From CBDDFN01 sp965227065 (GTDB taxonomy: Bacteria; Pseudomonadota; Alphaproteobacteria; SPJN01): a stretch of DNA of 64,000 bases. The stretch's first letter is position 1. Each line of letters begins with the position of its first letter. The notes beneath the pieces are model-generated. The model was not told where the DNA came from, did no database searches, and saw only the letters and a program-made list of their open reading frames with translations. Below are positions 43,698 through 52,562 of the stretch, piece by piece. Location of the stretch: contig CBDDFN010000020.1 of the NCBI GenBank assembly GCA_965227065.1, positions 1-64,000 on the forward strand. The letters run 5' to 3'. The position numbers and the translations under genes are program-made.

Positions 43698-45017
43698 CTA
43701 CGAAACTTTCTTGGGTTTTGCCCAGAGATCATAATGATCGGCTTCTTCGACCTCGGCCATGATGATGTCGCCGGGCTCAAAGCCGGTTTCGCCGTTCAAA
43801 AACACGCAGCCGTCGATTTCGGGCGCATCAGCGTGGGAGCGGCCGATGGCGCCTTCCTCGTCAACCTCGTCAATGATGACTTCGATGGTCTGGCCGATCT
43901 TGCGGGCAAGGCGCTTCTCTGACACGGCTTGTTGAACTTCCATCAGGCGGGCGAAACGCTCTGCCTTGACCTCTTCGGCAACTGCGCCGGGCAATTCATT
44001 GGCAGTGGCACCGCCGACCGGCTCATATTTAAAGCAGCCGACGCGGTCGAGCTCAGCCTCTTTCAGCCAATCAAGCAGAAAAGTGAAATCCTCTTCGGTC
44101 TCGCCGGGGAAGCCGACAATGAAGGTCGAGCGGATGGCAAGATCGGGGCAGGTTTTCCGCCACGCTTTGATCCGGTCGAGCACTTTGACCTGATCGGCGG
44201 GCCGTTTCATCGCTTTGAGTACCGAGGGACTGGCATGCTGAAAGGGAATATCGAGATAGGGCAGGATCGTGCCATCGGCCATCATGGGGATAAGATCATC
44301 GACATGGGGGTAGGGGTAGACATAGTGCATTCGCACCCAGATGCCGAGTTCCCCCAGCGCCTTGGCGAGATCGGTGACATGACTGCGCCGGGTCTGGCCG
44401 CCCCAGTCAGCCTCTTCATAGCGGATGTCCTTGCCGTAAGCGGATGTATCCTGGCTGATCACCAGCAATTCACGCACCCCGGCGAGTGCGAGCTTCTGCG
44501 CCTCGGCCATCACATCATCAATCCGCCGACTGACCAGATCGCCACGCAATGAGGGGATGATGCAGAAGGTGCAGCGGTTGGAACAGCCTTCGGATATTTT
44601 CAAATAGGCATAATGCCGGGGTGTCAGCCGCAGGCCTTGGGCCGGGATCAGGCTTTGAAACGGATCGGGCAGGGGCGGAACCGCTTTATGCACGGCTTCC
44701 ATCACCGCCTCATAGGCTTGTGGGCCAGTGACGGCGAGCACGCCTGGATGGTCGGCACGGATGGCGGCTTCGTCCACGCCCATGCAGCCGGTGACAATGA
44801 CCTTGCCGTTTTCCTTGAGCGCCTCACCGATGGCGTCGAGCGATTCGGCGCGCGCACTGTCAAGAAAACCGCACGTGTTGACGATGACCGCATCGGCCCC
44901 CTGATAGTCAGGCGCAATGGCATAGCCCTCGGCGGAAAGCCGGGTCAGAATACGTTCCGAATCGACCAGGGCCTTGGGGCAACCCAGGCTGACCATTCCA
45001 ATTTTGGGTGCGGACAT
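43698..45017 (-). CDS. rimO: Ribosomal protein S12 methylthiotransferase
   Basis: Radical-SAM methylthiotransferase of 439 residues that modifies a conserved Asp of ribosomal protein S12. The N-terminal UPF0004 domain has MVSLGCPKALVDSERIL, VNTCGFLDSA and VTGCMGVD, whose three cysteines hold the first iron-sulfur cluster. The radical-SAM motif is CSNRCTFCIIPSLRG (C-x3-C-x2-C), then YPYPHVDDL and DIPFQHAS, and a C-terminal TRAM domain (IGRSHADAPEIDGCVFL). ATG 45017 has AGGGAGA six bases upstream. Confidence 0.95.
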   Translation of the reverse strand: MSAPKIGMVSLGCPKALVDSERILTRLSAEGYAIAPDYQGADAVIVNTCGFLDSARAESLDAIGEALKENGKVIVTGCMGVDEAAIRADHPGVLAVTGPQAYEAVMEAVHKAVPPLPDPFQSLIPAQGLRLTPRHYAYLKISEGCSNRCTFCIIPSLRGDLVSRRIDDVMAEAQKLALAGVRELLVISQDTSAYGKDIRYEEADWGGQTRRSHVTDLAKALGELGIWVRMHYVYPYPHVDDLIPMMADGTILPYLDIPFQHASPSVLKAMKRPADQVKVLDRIKAWRKTCPDLAIRSTFIVGFPGETEEDFTFLLDWLKEAELDRVGCFKYEPVGGATANELPGAVAEEVKAERFARLMEVQQAVSEKRLARKIGQTIEVIIDEVDEEGAIGRSHADAPEIDGCVFLNGETGFEPGDIIMAEVEEADHYDLWAKPKKVS

Positions 45018-45120
45018 GTCGTGTCTCCCTTTGAGGCCCGGCACAATAGCGGCAATGGGCCGACTTGCCAGCGCCTTTTGTGTCGCGTAGAGCCAAGGGT
45101 GAATTCTGAGGGCGGGAATA

Positions 45121-46041
45121 ATGGCAGACAGGCTTCCTCATATTGTGATTGCAGGTTTCCCCAAGGCGGGGACCAGCACGCTTTATCAATGGCTCTATGA
45201 TCACCCTGAGGTCGGTGGTCCGGCGGGCAAGGAAGCGATGTATTTCCTCGACCGGGATGCGATCGAGTTTGATCCGGCCAGCAATTTTCTCGACCATGGC
45301 GAACCAGGCTATCAGGAATATTTTACCGGCGAGAAATGCGCGAACGCCAAACTTCTGATTGAAGGCTCCCCCGCCTATGTAGTGATGAAAACCGCGCTTG
45401 AACATCTGCCCGCCATCAGTTCTGAGCCCCATATCATCTTTATGGTGCGGGAGCCGTCGGCACAGATTTTTTCCACCCACAAATATTTTTCCAACACCCA
45501 CAATCATCTGCCCGCCGGGATGGATTTTCTGTCCTTTATTGCGGCTGCCCGCGCAGGCGATCCGGCGATAGCCAGAAACGAATTGTGCCGCGATGTGCTC
45601 ACCAATGCCCGCTATGTCGACCATTTGGCAAAGTGGCATGACCGTCTGGGTGATGTGCGCATGTCGGTGTTTGTGTTTGAAGAGATGGTCGCCAAGGACA
45701 AGCAGCGCGAATTCATGGCCGCGCTGGCAATGCGGTTTGGCATCGATCCGGGCTTTTACGACACCTATGATTTCCCCACTGCCAATGAAAGCTATGTCGC
45801 CAAACATGCCGGGTTGAACCGGATGATGGTTGGTGTGCGCAACCGGGTGATTGACGCCATCGGGACGGACAATTGGCTGTACCGCACGGGACGGAATTTC
45901 TATCGCAAGCAGTTCACCACGACCAAAGCCGACAAAAGCGGGGATGAGCAGGCGCTGCTGGCCGAGCTCAAATCAAACTATAAAGCGGCCAACGAGGACC
46001 TCGCTGACCGCTTCAAGCTAGATTTGAAAGCGTGGGACTAG
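45121..46041 (+). CDS. Sulfotransferase family protein
   Basis: PAPS-dependent sulfotransferase of 306 residues. The 5'-phosphosulfate loop is IAGFPKAGTSTLYQWL and the 3'-phosphate site is IIFMVREPSAQIFSTHKYF; a C-terminal basic region (YRTGRNFYRKQF) follows. The domain resembles heparan-type/NodH-like sulfotransferases that modify polysaccharides or lipids. It converges on a polysaccharide export gene six bases away, so the acceptor may be the exported polymer; that is only suggestive. Confidence 0.85.
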   Translation: MADRLPHIVIAGFPKAGTSTLYQWLYDHPEVGGPAGKEAMYFLDRDAIEFDPASNFLDHGEPGYQEYFTGEKCANAKLLIEGSPAYVVMKTALEHLPAISSEPHIIFMVREPSAQIFSTHKYFSNTHNHLPAGMDFLSFIAAARAGDPAIARNELCRDVLTNARYVDHLAKWHDRLGDVRMSVFVFEEMVAKDKQREFMAALAMRFGIDPGFYDTYDFPTANESYVAKHAGLNRMMVGVRNRVIDAIGTDNWLYRTGRNFYRKQFTTTKADKSGDEQALLAELKSNYKAANEDLADRFKLDLKAWD

Positions 46042-46047
46042 CCCCGC

Positions 46048-47775
46048 TTAAAGCGCGAGGAAGACACCTGCGCCGATAGCGATTTGATAGAGGATCTGGA
46101 TCAGGTCCTTGGCAAATTGCAGGTTCTTGGTCTGCACTTCAGGCAGCACAACGATCTGATCGCCGGGGCCGACGGTGACATCATCGCCAATATCGACAGA
46201 ACCATTGACGCGCATCACCATGAAGCCGTTTTCGTCGGCGCGTTCGGTGTAGCCACCGGCTTTTTCGACATAGTCCCGCACGCTCAAACCCGGCTGGTGG
46301 ACAAGCGCTTGCGGCACCCGCACCTCGCCATTGATGGTGATCACATCGGTGGCGACCGGAACGACAATCACATCGCCATCTTCAAGCCGCAGATTGCTCA
46401 GCTTGCCTTTGTCCATGGTGACGACACGGCCGAGCGGCTCAACCTGCTTGGCCTGTTCGACAAAGCGTTGAACGAGTTCGGCTTCGCTGGCGCGAATGGC
46501 AGCTTCACCATCGGATTTGACAGGCGCGGTGAGGACCGATTGCTCAAGCCGTTGCAAGGCGGCAATCAGCTGTTCTTTCTGGGCTTCGGCCACGCTTTGG
46601 CGCTGAATATAGATTGAATCGATACGCGCGCGATCATCATCGACCGGGATCAAAGCCAGCGCATCGCGCAGCGTGGCGGTTTTGGCCAGCGTGTAGCGCG
46701 AGGGGCCTTCATGGCTGCCCAGAACCTCGATATTGATGAAGTCCTGACGGGCATCGGACATGAATTCCACCATGTCACCATCGCGCAGAGAAAATTCACG
46801 GAAGGCCGACAAGGTCAGATATTGCGAGAAGGGAATACCGCCGCGCGCGCCGGTGATGGCAACGTGGCTGGTGTTGGGGCGGGGACGCGACAGGGTCACG
46901 ATCTCGCGGCCAAATTCAGTGTCGCGCGCCAGTTCAAAGCCAAACGTGCTGCGCGCGGTGCCGGCGACTTCGACAATCGGGCCTTGCTCGCGCACCACAA
47001 TGACATCACCGTCCTGAAAGCGGATCGCAGGAATATCGCCGTCGCGCAAGAAACTGTAGAGGTCAACCACGGCGAGGGTGGACCCTGCCCGCTTGATGAC
47101 GATCTCGCGGTAAGAGCCGCGTGCTTCGTCAACACCACCAGCGAGGGTCAGGTAATACAAAACACTGTCAGACGGCAGGCCGGCATACTGGCCGGGATAG
47201 GCAACCGGCCCGGCGACAAACACGCCAACCGGCGTTGCGGTCAGGACAGACACGTAAACCCGCACATTTTGGGTATAGACGTTGCGAATGGATGAGCTGA
47301 CGACCGACAACAGGTCTGCCGAGCGCACACCTTCAACCTTGATCGGGCCGACAGAGGGAATGAACATATTGCCTTGCGGGTCAACCGTGGTGATTTCGTT
47401 AATGTCGACGGCGCCCCACAGGCGCAAAACGATCCGGTCACCGGGCACGATGCGGTAATCGGGGTTCACCCCGTCGCGGCGCTGATTGATGACCGGCGCA
47501 TCAAACAGGCTGGCGCCAAACGGCTTGATCTGGGCGAACGGGTTTTCTTCATCCTCACCGCCCTCTTGCGGGGCCGGTGCTGAGCGGGTCGGACCAGAGC
47601 CGAGTGAACCGGCACGGTTGCCGCCTTGCAGGGCATTGAGTTCGCTGTTGAATTGCTGCTGACGTTGCTGGGCCTGATAGGCTTCCAGATCGGCGGGCTG
47701 GACTTGGGCGAGTGCCTGGCTGCCCACAAGGCTGGCCAGTACAAAAGCGGCGGCTTTGATCCAAAGAGTGCGCAT
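46048..47775 (-). CDS. Polysaccharide export outer membrane protein (Wza/KpsD-like, SLBB)
   Basis: Outer membrane exporter of about 575 residues. After a signal peptide (SQALAQ) and a Gln-rich low-complexity stretch, the export domain appears as YRIVPGDRIVLRLWGAVD and GNMFIPSVGPIKVEG. SLBB repeats follow (VFVAGPVAYPGQYAGL, INGEVRVPQALVHQPGL) and a C-terminal hydrophobic helix (LIQILYQIAIGAGVFLAL). Its length is nearer KpsD than Wza. Of three tandem ATGs (47781-47773), the third is best spaced from GGGGAA. A lipoprotein gene lies 17 bases upstream. No Wzc-type kinase or glycosyltransferases are in the window. Confidence 0.85.
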   Translation of the reverse strand: MRTLWIKAAAFVLASLVGSQALAQVQPADLEAYQAQQRQQQFNSELNALQGGNRAGSLGSGPTRSAPAPQEGGEDEENPFAQIKPFGASLFDAPVINQRRDGVNPDYRIVPGDRIVLRLWGAVDINEITTVDPQGNMFIPSVGPIKVEGVRSADLLSVVSSSIRNVYTQNVRVYVSVLTATPVGVFVAGPVAYPGQYAGLPSDSVLYYLTLAGGVDEARGSYREIVIKRAGSTLAVVDLYSFLRDGDIPAIRFQDGDVIVVREQGPIVEVAGTARSTFGFELARDTEFGREIVTLSRPRPNTSHVAITGARGGIPFSQYLTLSAFREFSLRDGDMVEFMSDARQDFINIEVLGSHEGPSRYTLAKTATLRDALALIPVDDDRARIDSIYIQRQSVAEAQKEQLIAALQRLEQSVLTAPVKSDGEAAIRASEAELVQRFVEQAKQVEPLGRVVTMDKGKLSNLRLEDGDVIVVPVATDVITINGEVRVPQALVHQPGLSVRDYVEKAGGYTERADENGFMVMRVNGSVDIGDDVTVGPGDQIVVLPEVQTKNLQFAKDLIQILYQIAIGAGVFLAL

Positions 47776-47792
47776 CATCATTTCCCCGCTTT

Positions 47793-48230
47793 TTAATCGC
47801 CTTGAGACAGAAGAACAGGCGGGATCGCGAACCAGCGCGACCCATCACTGCATGCTGCCGTCTTGCGGAACACGCCATTGTCCTGATTGACACTGAGGAA
47901 GGGCCGGCAGGTGAACCCAAGGGCGGATGTGTAGGGCCGGCCCAGGCTGTATTGCGTGCCTTGGTCGGACACAACAACCGACATGTCGCCCAGATCACCC
48001 TTTTGCAGCTGGCTGGAAACCGCCGGTGCCAGCGGAACCGCGCCCGCCGGCATGGTGGACGCCCCGGTAAATCCGGTGCTGGTGCCCTCAGAGCCGAACA
48101 TATAGACAGGCTCTTCGCTCTCGCTGCTGGCCCGGCTTTGCGGATCAAACAGGCTGCAGGCCCCCAGGGCCACCATCATGCCTGCCACAGCGCCAATGCG
48201 CGCCATGCTTTTAACCGTCCACTCGCCCAT
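47793..48230 (-). CDS. Small lipoprotein upstream of the polysaccharide exporter
   Basis: Protein of 145 residues with an N-terminal signal and lipobox (MVALGACSLF, Cys at about 25). A Ser/Thr/Gly-rich linker is followed by a C-terminal domain with two cysteines (SLGRPYTSALGFTCRPFL and KTAACSDGSRWF). The YTSA-G-TCR wording recalls small surface proteins of the DVU3141 type, but the match is slight. It is probably cotranscribed with the exporter gene and may be an accessory lipoprotein of the export complex. No function can be assigned firmly. Confidence 0.7.
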   Translation of the reverse strand: MGEWTVKSMARIGAVAGMMVALGACSLFDPQSRASSESEEPVYMFGSEGTSTGFTGASTMPAGAVPLAPAVSSQLQKGDLGDMSVVVSDQGTQYSLGRPYTSALGFTCRPFLSVNQDNGVFRKTAACSDGSRWFAIPPVLLSQGD

Positions 48231-48295
48231 GGCCCGATACTCCCCTGCCTCGGATGCTCGAAAGCAAGGTTTAGAGGGGCTTGTGACCCTGAGTC

Positions 48296-48334
48296 AATCG
48301 CCGCGCCTCCCTTGTGGGGCCCTGCGCGGCGATT
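48296..48334. terminator. Stem-loop between prpE and the lipoprotein gene
   Basis: Arms AATCGCCGCGC and GCGCGGCGATT (11 perfect pairs) with a 17-base loop lie 31 bases after the prpE stop. T-run is short, so strength is uncertain. Confidence 0.55.
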
Positions 48335-48364
48335 TTGTCAGCCTGTTGCGCTAATGCCCGGTTT

Positions 48365-50260
48365 TTACTCAATAAACCCGTGGGCGCGCAGGGCATCGCC
48401 GATCTCGTCGAGAATTTTGGGATCATCAATGGTGGCGGGCATCGTCCATTCGGTTTGATCCGCGATGGCGCGCATGGTGCGGCGCAGGATTTTGCCTGAC
48501 CGGGTCTTGGGCAACCGGCCTACGACCAAAACCTTTTTGAACGCCGCCACCGGGCCGATCCGTTCGCGCACGGTCTTGATCAAATCCGCTTCAATCGCGG
48601 CATGATCGTCGGATGCACCCGCCTTGAGGCAGACAAAGCCCATGGGCACCTGGCCCTTGATTTTGTCAGCCACGCCGATGACGGCGCACTCGGCCACATC
48701 GGGATGTTCGGCGACGACTTCTTCCATGCCGCCGGTTGACAGCCGGTGGCCCGCCACATTGATGATGTCATCGGTGCGCGCCATGACATAGACATAGCCG
48801 TCTTCGTCGACATAGCCCGCATCGCCGGTCTGATAATAGCCGGGGAAAGCCTCAAGGTAAGAGGATTTGAAGCCTTCATCATTGTTCCACAGGCTGGGCA
48901 GCGATCCCGGCGGCAAGGGAAGTTTGATGACAATGGCGCCAATTTCACCGGCGGCCATCTCTTCATGGCTTTCCTCATGCAGGACCGCGATTTCATAGCC
49001 CGGCATGGCAACAGCGGGGGAGCCATATTTGATCGGCAACAGGCCAAGTCCCATGGGATTGGCGGCCACCGACCAGCCGGTTTCGGTCTGCCACCAATGG
49101 TCAATCACCGGCACCTTCAAAACATCCTCGGCCCAGTGGATCGTGTCGGGGTCAGCCCGTTCACCGGCCAGAAACAAAGCGCGGAATTTCGACAAGCTCC
49201 GGCCCTGGAGGCACGTGGCATCGGGGTCTTCACGCTTGATGGCGCGGAAGGCGGTGGGGGCGGTGAACAGGACGGCGACGTCATGCTCTTCAATCACCCG
49301 CCAGAAGGTGCCCGCATCGGGTGTGCCGACGGGCTTGCCTTCAAACAAGATGGTGGTGCAGCCCTTCAGAAGCGGGCCATACACAATATAGGAATGGCCC
49401 ACAACCCAGCCGACGTCTGAGGCCGCCCAGAACACCTCGCCTTCCTTGACGCCGTAAATGGCTTCCATCGACCAGTGCAGCGCCACCATATGCCCGCCAT
49501 TGTCGCGCACAACGCCTTTGGGCTTGCCGGTGGTGCCCGACGTGTAGAGCACATAAAGCGGATCAGTTGCGGCGACTGACACGCACTCATGCGGTGTAGC
49601 GGCGGCGATGGCGTCTTGCCAGTCAAGATCGCGGCCCTCGATCAGGCTCGCGGTTTCCTGCTCGCGCTGCAGGATGATGCAGCCATCAACCGTGTGTTTG
49701 GCGATCTCAAGCGCACCATCGATCAGCGGCTTGTATTTCACCACGCCCGATGGCTCGATACCGCAGGAGGCCGAGACAATCAGCTTGGGCGTGGCATCAT
49801 CAATGCGCTTGGCGAGTTCTTCGGAGGAAAAGCCGCCAAAGACCACCGAATGGATAGCGCCAAGCCGCGCGCAGGCAAGCATGGCAATGGCCGCTTCGGG
49901 CACCATGGGCATATAGATCAAAACCCGGTCACCCTTGGCGACACCCTGCGTGGACAATGCTCCGGCGAACAGGGCCACCGCATCGGTCAGTTCCTGATAG
50001 GTGTACTTTTTCGCGCTGCCGGTGATGGGAGAATCATAAATCAGCGCGAGTTGATCACCCCGGCCTTCAGCGACATGGCGGTCAAGGCAGTTATAGGCTG
50101 TGTTGCATTCCCCGCCTTGAAACCAGCGCGCAAAAGGTGGTGTGGACTGGTCGAGCACCGTGTCCCACTGTTTGTCCCAGCTCAGCGCCTGGGCCTGACC
50201 GGCCCAAAAGCCTTCAGGATCGTTCTTCCAGGCCTGATAGGTTGCGGGATACTTGCTCAT
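48365..50260 (-). CDS. prpE: Propionyl/acetyl-CoA synthetase
   Basis: AMP-forming short-chain acyl-CoA synthetase of 631 residues, near the 628 of PrpE. It has YPATYQAWKNDPEGFWA at the start, AMP-binding loop LYTSGTTGKPKGVV, DHWWQTETGW, GYYQTGDAGYVDEDGYV, MARTDDIINVAGHRLSTG and the acetylatable lysine in PKTRSGKILRRTMR. ATG 50260 follows GGAGGGG; no earlier start is convincing. It activates propionate or acetate for central metabolism. Together with the DcaP porin, DUF4212/ActP-like symporter and CrbS/CrbR-like regulators within 8 kb it forms an uptake-activation-regulation module. Confidence 0.9.
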   Translation of the reverse strand: MSKYPATYQAWKNDPEGFWAGQAQALSWDKQWDTVLDQSTPPFARWFQGGECNTAYNCLDRHVAEGRGDQLALIYDSPITGSAKKYTYQELTDAVALFAGALSTQGVAKGDRVLIYMPMVPEAAIAMLACARLGAIHSVVFGGFSSEELAKRIDDATPKLIVSASCGIEPSGVVKYKPLIDGALEIAKHTVDGCIILQREQETASLIEGRDLDWQDAIAAATPHECVSVAATDPLYVLYTSGTTGKPKGVVRDNGGHMVALHWSMEAIYGVKEGEVFWAASDVGWVVGHSYIVYGPLLKGCTTILFEGKPVGTPDAGTFWRVIEEHDVAVLFTAPTAFRAIKREDPDATCLQGRSLSKFRALFLAGERADPDTIHWAEDVLKVPVIDHWWQTETGWSVAANPMGLGLLPIKYGSPAVAMPGYEIAVLHEESHEEMAAGEIGAIVIKLPLPPGSLPSLWNNDEGFKSSYLEAFPGYYQTGDAGYVDEDGYVYVMARTDDIINVAGHRLSTGGMEEVVAEHPDVAECAVIGVADKIKGQVPMGFVCLKAGASDDHAAIEADLIKTVRERIGPVAAFKKVLVVGRLPKTRSGKILRRTMRAIADQTEWTMPATIDDPKILDEIGDALRAHGFIE

Positions 50261-50338
50261 ACGCCCCTCCACAATTTGATGTGCCGCGATATTGGCGAGT
50301 GTCGGCCAAAGCTTCAACCACCCGAAAAGAGAAAAGAG

Positions 50339-50411
50339 TGCCTGCCGGGCCGCCGATCGGGGAGGAGGGCCAGGGATGCACGCGGTGAACATCCCCAAGA
50401 CCCGGCAGGCA
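50339..50411 (-). terminator. Terminator of the porin gene
   Basis: Perfect 11-base arms TGCCTGCCGGG and CCCGGCAGGCA separated by 51 bases, followed on the minus strand by a T-rich CTCTTTTCTCTTTTC, ten bases after the porin stop. Confidence 0.65.
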
Positions 50412-50420
50412 AGGCGGGGG

Positions 50421-51605
50421 TTAGATGGAGAGTTTGGCGGAGAACTGAATGCGGTGCAGAGCGCCGTCCATGCCGCTTTCAATCTTGCGATTGGCGTAGA
50501 GATATTCGACGCCGAACATCAGCGGCGGTGCGGGCTGATAGATCACATTGGCGTGGATCGAATAGGCGCGCTCGGTCGCCGCGAGCCCTGTGAGGGCGGT
50601 GTCATTGTCAATCTTGATGATCGAGCCGGTCACATTCGAGCGCCATTCGGGGTGCCAGAAATGCCGGAAGGACAGGAAGCCGCCATAGGATTCGATCGCT
50701 TCAAGATCGCCCGAACCATCAATGACGGCACCGTTGGCGACATTCAGCCCGACATAGCGGCCAAGCCCCTTGCCCCAATTGGCCATGGCGCGAATGTCAT
50801 CGCCCGCCTCGCCAATCGGCAATTTGATCGCTGCTGAAAAGCCGTAGCCGCTGGTGCGGTCATCAATGCCGGGGGCGCAGCCATCGCAATCCAGGGTGCG
50901 GTAGATTGCAGCCAGCGAGGCATTCCCGCCCTTGCCGATGCTCAAATCATAGCGCGCGATCAGATCGGGAATGACATTGTCATCGGTGACAATGCGCCCG
51001 CCGCCGCCAAAGGGCGTCACAGTCGTTTCGGGGTTCTCAGCGGCAAAGCTGAAATCGCCGACGGTCACACGGATTTGCGCTTGCCGCACAAAGATCGTGC
51101 CTTCGGCGGGTCCCACAAAGTCGAGATTTTCAGCCAGCGCGCCGACATTCTGGAAGGTTGACCAGGTTTGGCCCATCAAGACTTTGTCGACTTTCAAAAA
51201 GGCATGGCGCAGGCGCGGGCTGTAGCCGTTGGACACACGCTCATTCCCGCCCGCGGGAAGATGAAAATCCATTTCCAGAAAAGCGGTGGTGTCAAAGCCT
51301 GCGACCGAGCCGCTTGATTTGAAATTGATCCGGCTTTCCTTGGCGTGGAAGTCGAGCGAGTCGTTCTGGCCTGCGCCCGCCACCACCGGAACCGTGCCGG
51401 GGATGTAGAAATCCCGGCCCGCGGACGCTGCGCCCAGATCCCCATCAGAGGTGCTGGTATACATGACATCAAGCTTGATATAGCCGCCGATCCAGAATTT
51501 GAAATCACCGATCGTGCCAAGCTCGATGGCATGCGCGCTGGTGCTGGCCGCCATCAGACCGCCTGCCAAAGCCGCACATTTGATCCATTTGTTTTTCGTT
51601 TGCAT
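50421..51605 (-). CDS. DcaP-type trimeric outer membrane porin
   Basis: Outer membrane protein of 394 residues with a signal peptide (ASTSAHA), an N-terminal strand FKFWIGGYIKLDVMYTSTSD typical of the DcaP family, SRINFKSSG, the conserved MGQTWSTFQNVGALAENLDFVG and a C-terminal strand GALHRIQFSAKLSI. DcaP porins admit dicarboxylates and other small anions. It diverges from the response regulator gene, and the intergenic region holds an inverted pair of the CGACCAAAG motif, so it is probably controlled by that regulator. Role in carboxylate entry inferred from family and neighbours. Confidence 0.87.
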   Translation of the reverse strand: MQTKNKWIKCAALAGGLMAASTSAHAIELGTIGDFKFWIGGYIKLDVMYTSTSDGDLGAASAGRDFYIPGTVPVVAGAGQNDSLDFHAKESRINFKSSGSVAGFDTTAFLEMDFHLPAGGNERVSNGYSPRLRHAFLKVDKVLMGQTWSTFQNVGALAENLDFVGPAEGTIFVRQAQIRVTVGDFSFAAENPETTVTPFGGGGRIVTDDNVIPDLIARYDLSIGKGGNASLAAIYRTLDCDGCAPGIDDRTSGYGFSAAIKLPIGEAGDDIRAMANWGKGLGRYVGLNVANGAVIDGSGDLEAIESYGGFLSFRHFWHPEWRSNVTGSIIKIDNDTALTGLAATERAYSIHANVIYQPAPPLMFGVEYLYANRKIESGMDGALHRIQFSAKLSI

Positions 51606-51679
51606 TGTTGCCTCCCGTGAACGCCACTCTTGTTCGCGTTATCGGGGCAAAGCATTTGGCGAATTTGATTTTTGCGAAA

Positions 51680-51785
51680 TTCGCCTTTGGTCGTAAGCGT
51701 GCGTCAAAAGGCTGGTGTTGAATGAAAATTCGCGAGTTTCTGCGGAAAATCCATGTGTTCGACCAAAGGCGATGCGACCAAGGTC
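51680..51785. promoter_or_regulatory. Inverted operator-like motifs between porin and response regulator genes
   Basis: TTCGCCTTTGGTCG (51680-51693) and CGACCAAAGGCGA (51760-51772) are inverted copies of the same 13-base sequence. A further partial copy, GCGACCAAGGTC, lies at 51774-51785. The pair flanks the divergent promoters; the right copy is 83 bases before the regulator ATG. Near-identical copies occur in the other divergent region of this cluster (55999-56085). Confidence 0.7.
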
Positions 51786-51854
51786 TAATGGTGCGCGTCC
51801 GAATTTGCGCAACAATTCAAAATCAGTGAGTTGATTGAGAAGGACGTGCCGCTC

Positions 51855-52562
51855 ATGCTGCATGGACAGACTGTGATTGAGGACAAGATGGTGGCCAACG
51901 CGGCACTGACAGCAATTATTGCAGATGATCACCCGCTGTTCCGGGCGGCGCTGCAACAGGTTTTGGGCCGCACCTGGCCCGGCGCCGAAATTGCCGAAGC
52001 CGACACATTTGATTCCATGCGCGCAGTGGTCGAGGCGCAAAGCCAATTGGCTGATTTCATGTTGCTTGATTTGCACATGCCCGGCGCGCGCGGCTTTTCA
52101 AGCCTCGTCTATGTCCGCAGTGTGGCACCCTCCTTGCCGGTCATTGTGGTGTCGGCATCCGAAGACCCCGCGGTCATGGCCCAGGCCGTGCAATTGGGTG
52201 CGGCCGGCTTTGTGCCAAAATCCTCCAGCCTTGGGGCGATTGAAGGCGCGATCGAGGCGGTTCTCGATGGCGATGTCTGGCTGCCCGACGGGGTGGACCC
52301 CGACGCCGGCGGCGATGATGAAGTGACCCGCGCGGCCAATCAGCTCCAGGCTTTAACACCGCAGCAAATGCGTGTCTTGATGATGATGGGCGAGGGGCTT
52401 TTGAACAAGCAGATCGCCTATGAACTCAATGTGACCGAAGCGACCATCAAGGCGCATGTGACCGCCATTTTGCGCAAGCTCAATGTCATCAACCGCACCC
52501 AGGCGGTGCTGGTCCTGCAATCGCTCGACATTGACGATCCCGCGCAGTTTGAAAACTCATAA
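51855..52562 (+). CDS. LuxR/FixJ-type response regulator (CrbR/ErdR-like)
   Basis: Two-component regulator of about 235 residues. The receiver has acidic pair IIADDHPLF, phosphorylatable Asp in FMLLDLHMPGARG, VIVVSASED and Lys in GFVPKSSS. The C-terminal LuxR HTH is LTPQQMRVLMMMGEGLLNKQ, then IAYELNVTEATIKAHVTAIL. Start is uncertain: ATG 51855 or, with a GAGGA site, ATG 51888; both keep the full receiver. It is convergent with and overlaps by six bases the hybrid kinase. In Vibrio and Pseudomonas, the homologous pair CrbS/CrbR (MxtR/ErdR) switches on acetyl-CoA synthetase and acetate uptake. Confidence 0.87.
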   Translation: MLHGQTVIEDKMVANAALTAIIADDHPLFRAALQQVLGRTWPGAEIAEADTFDSMRAVVEAQSQLADFMLLDLHMPGARGFSSLVYVRSVAPSLPVIVVSASEDPAVMAQAVQLGAAGFVPKSSSLGAIEGAIEAVLDGDVWLPDGVDPDAGGDDEVTRAANQLQALTPQQMRVLMMMGEGLLNKQIAYELNVTEATIKAHVTAILRKLNVINRTQAVLVLQSLDIDDPAQFENS

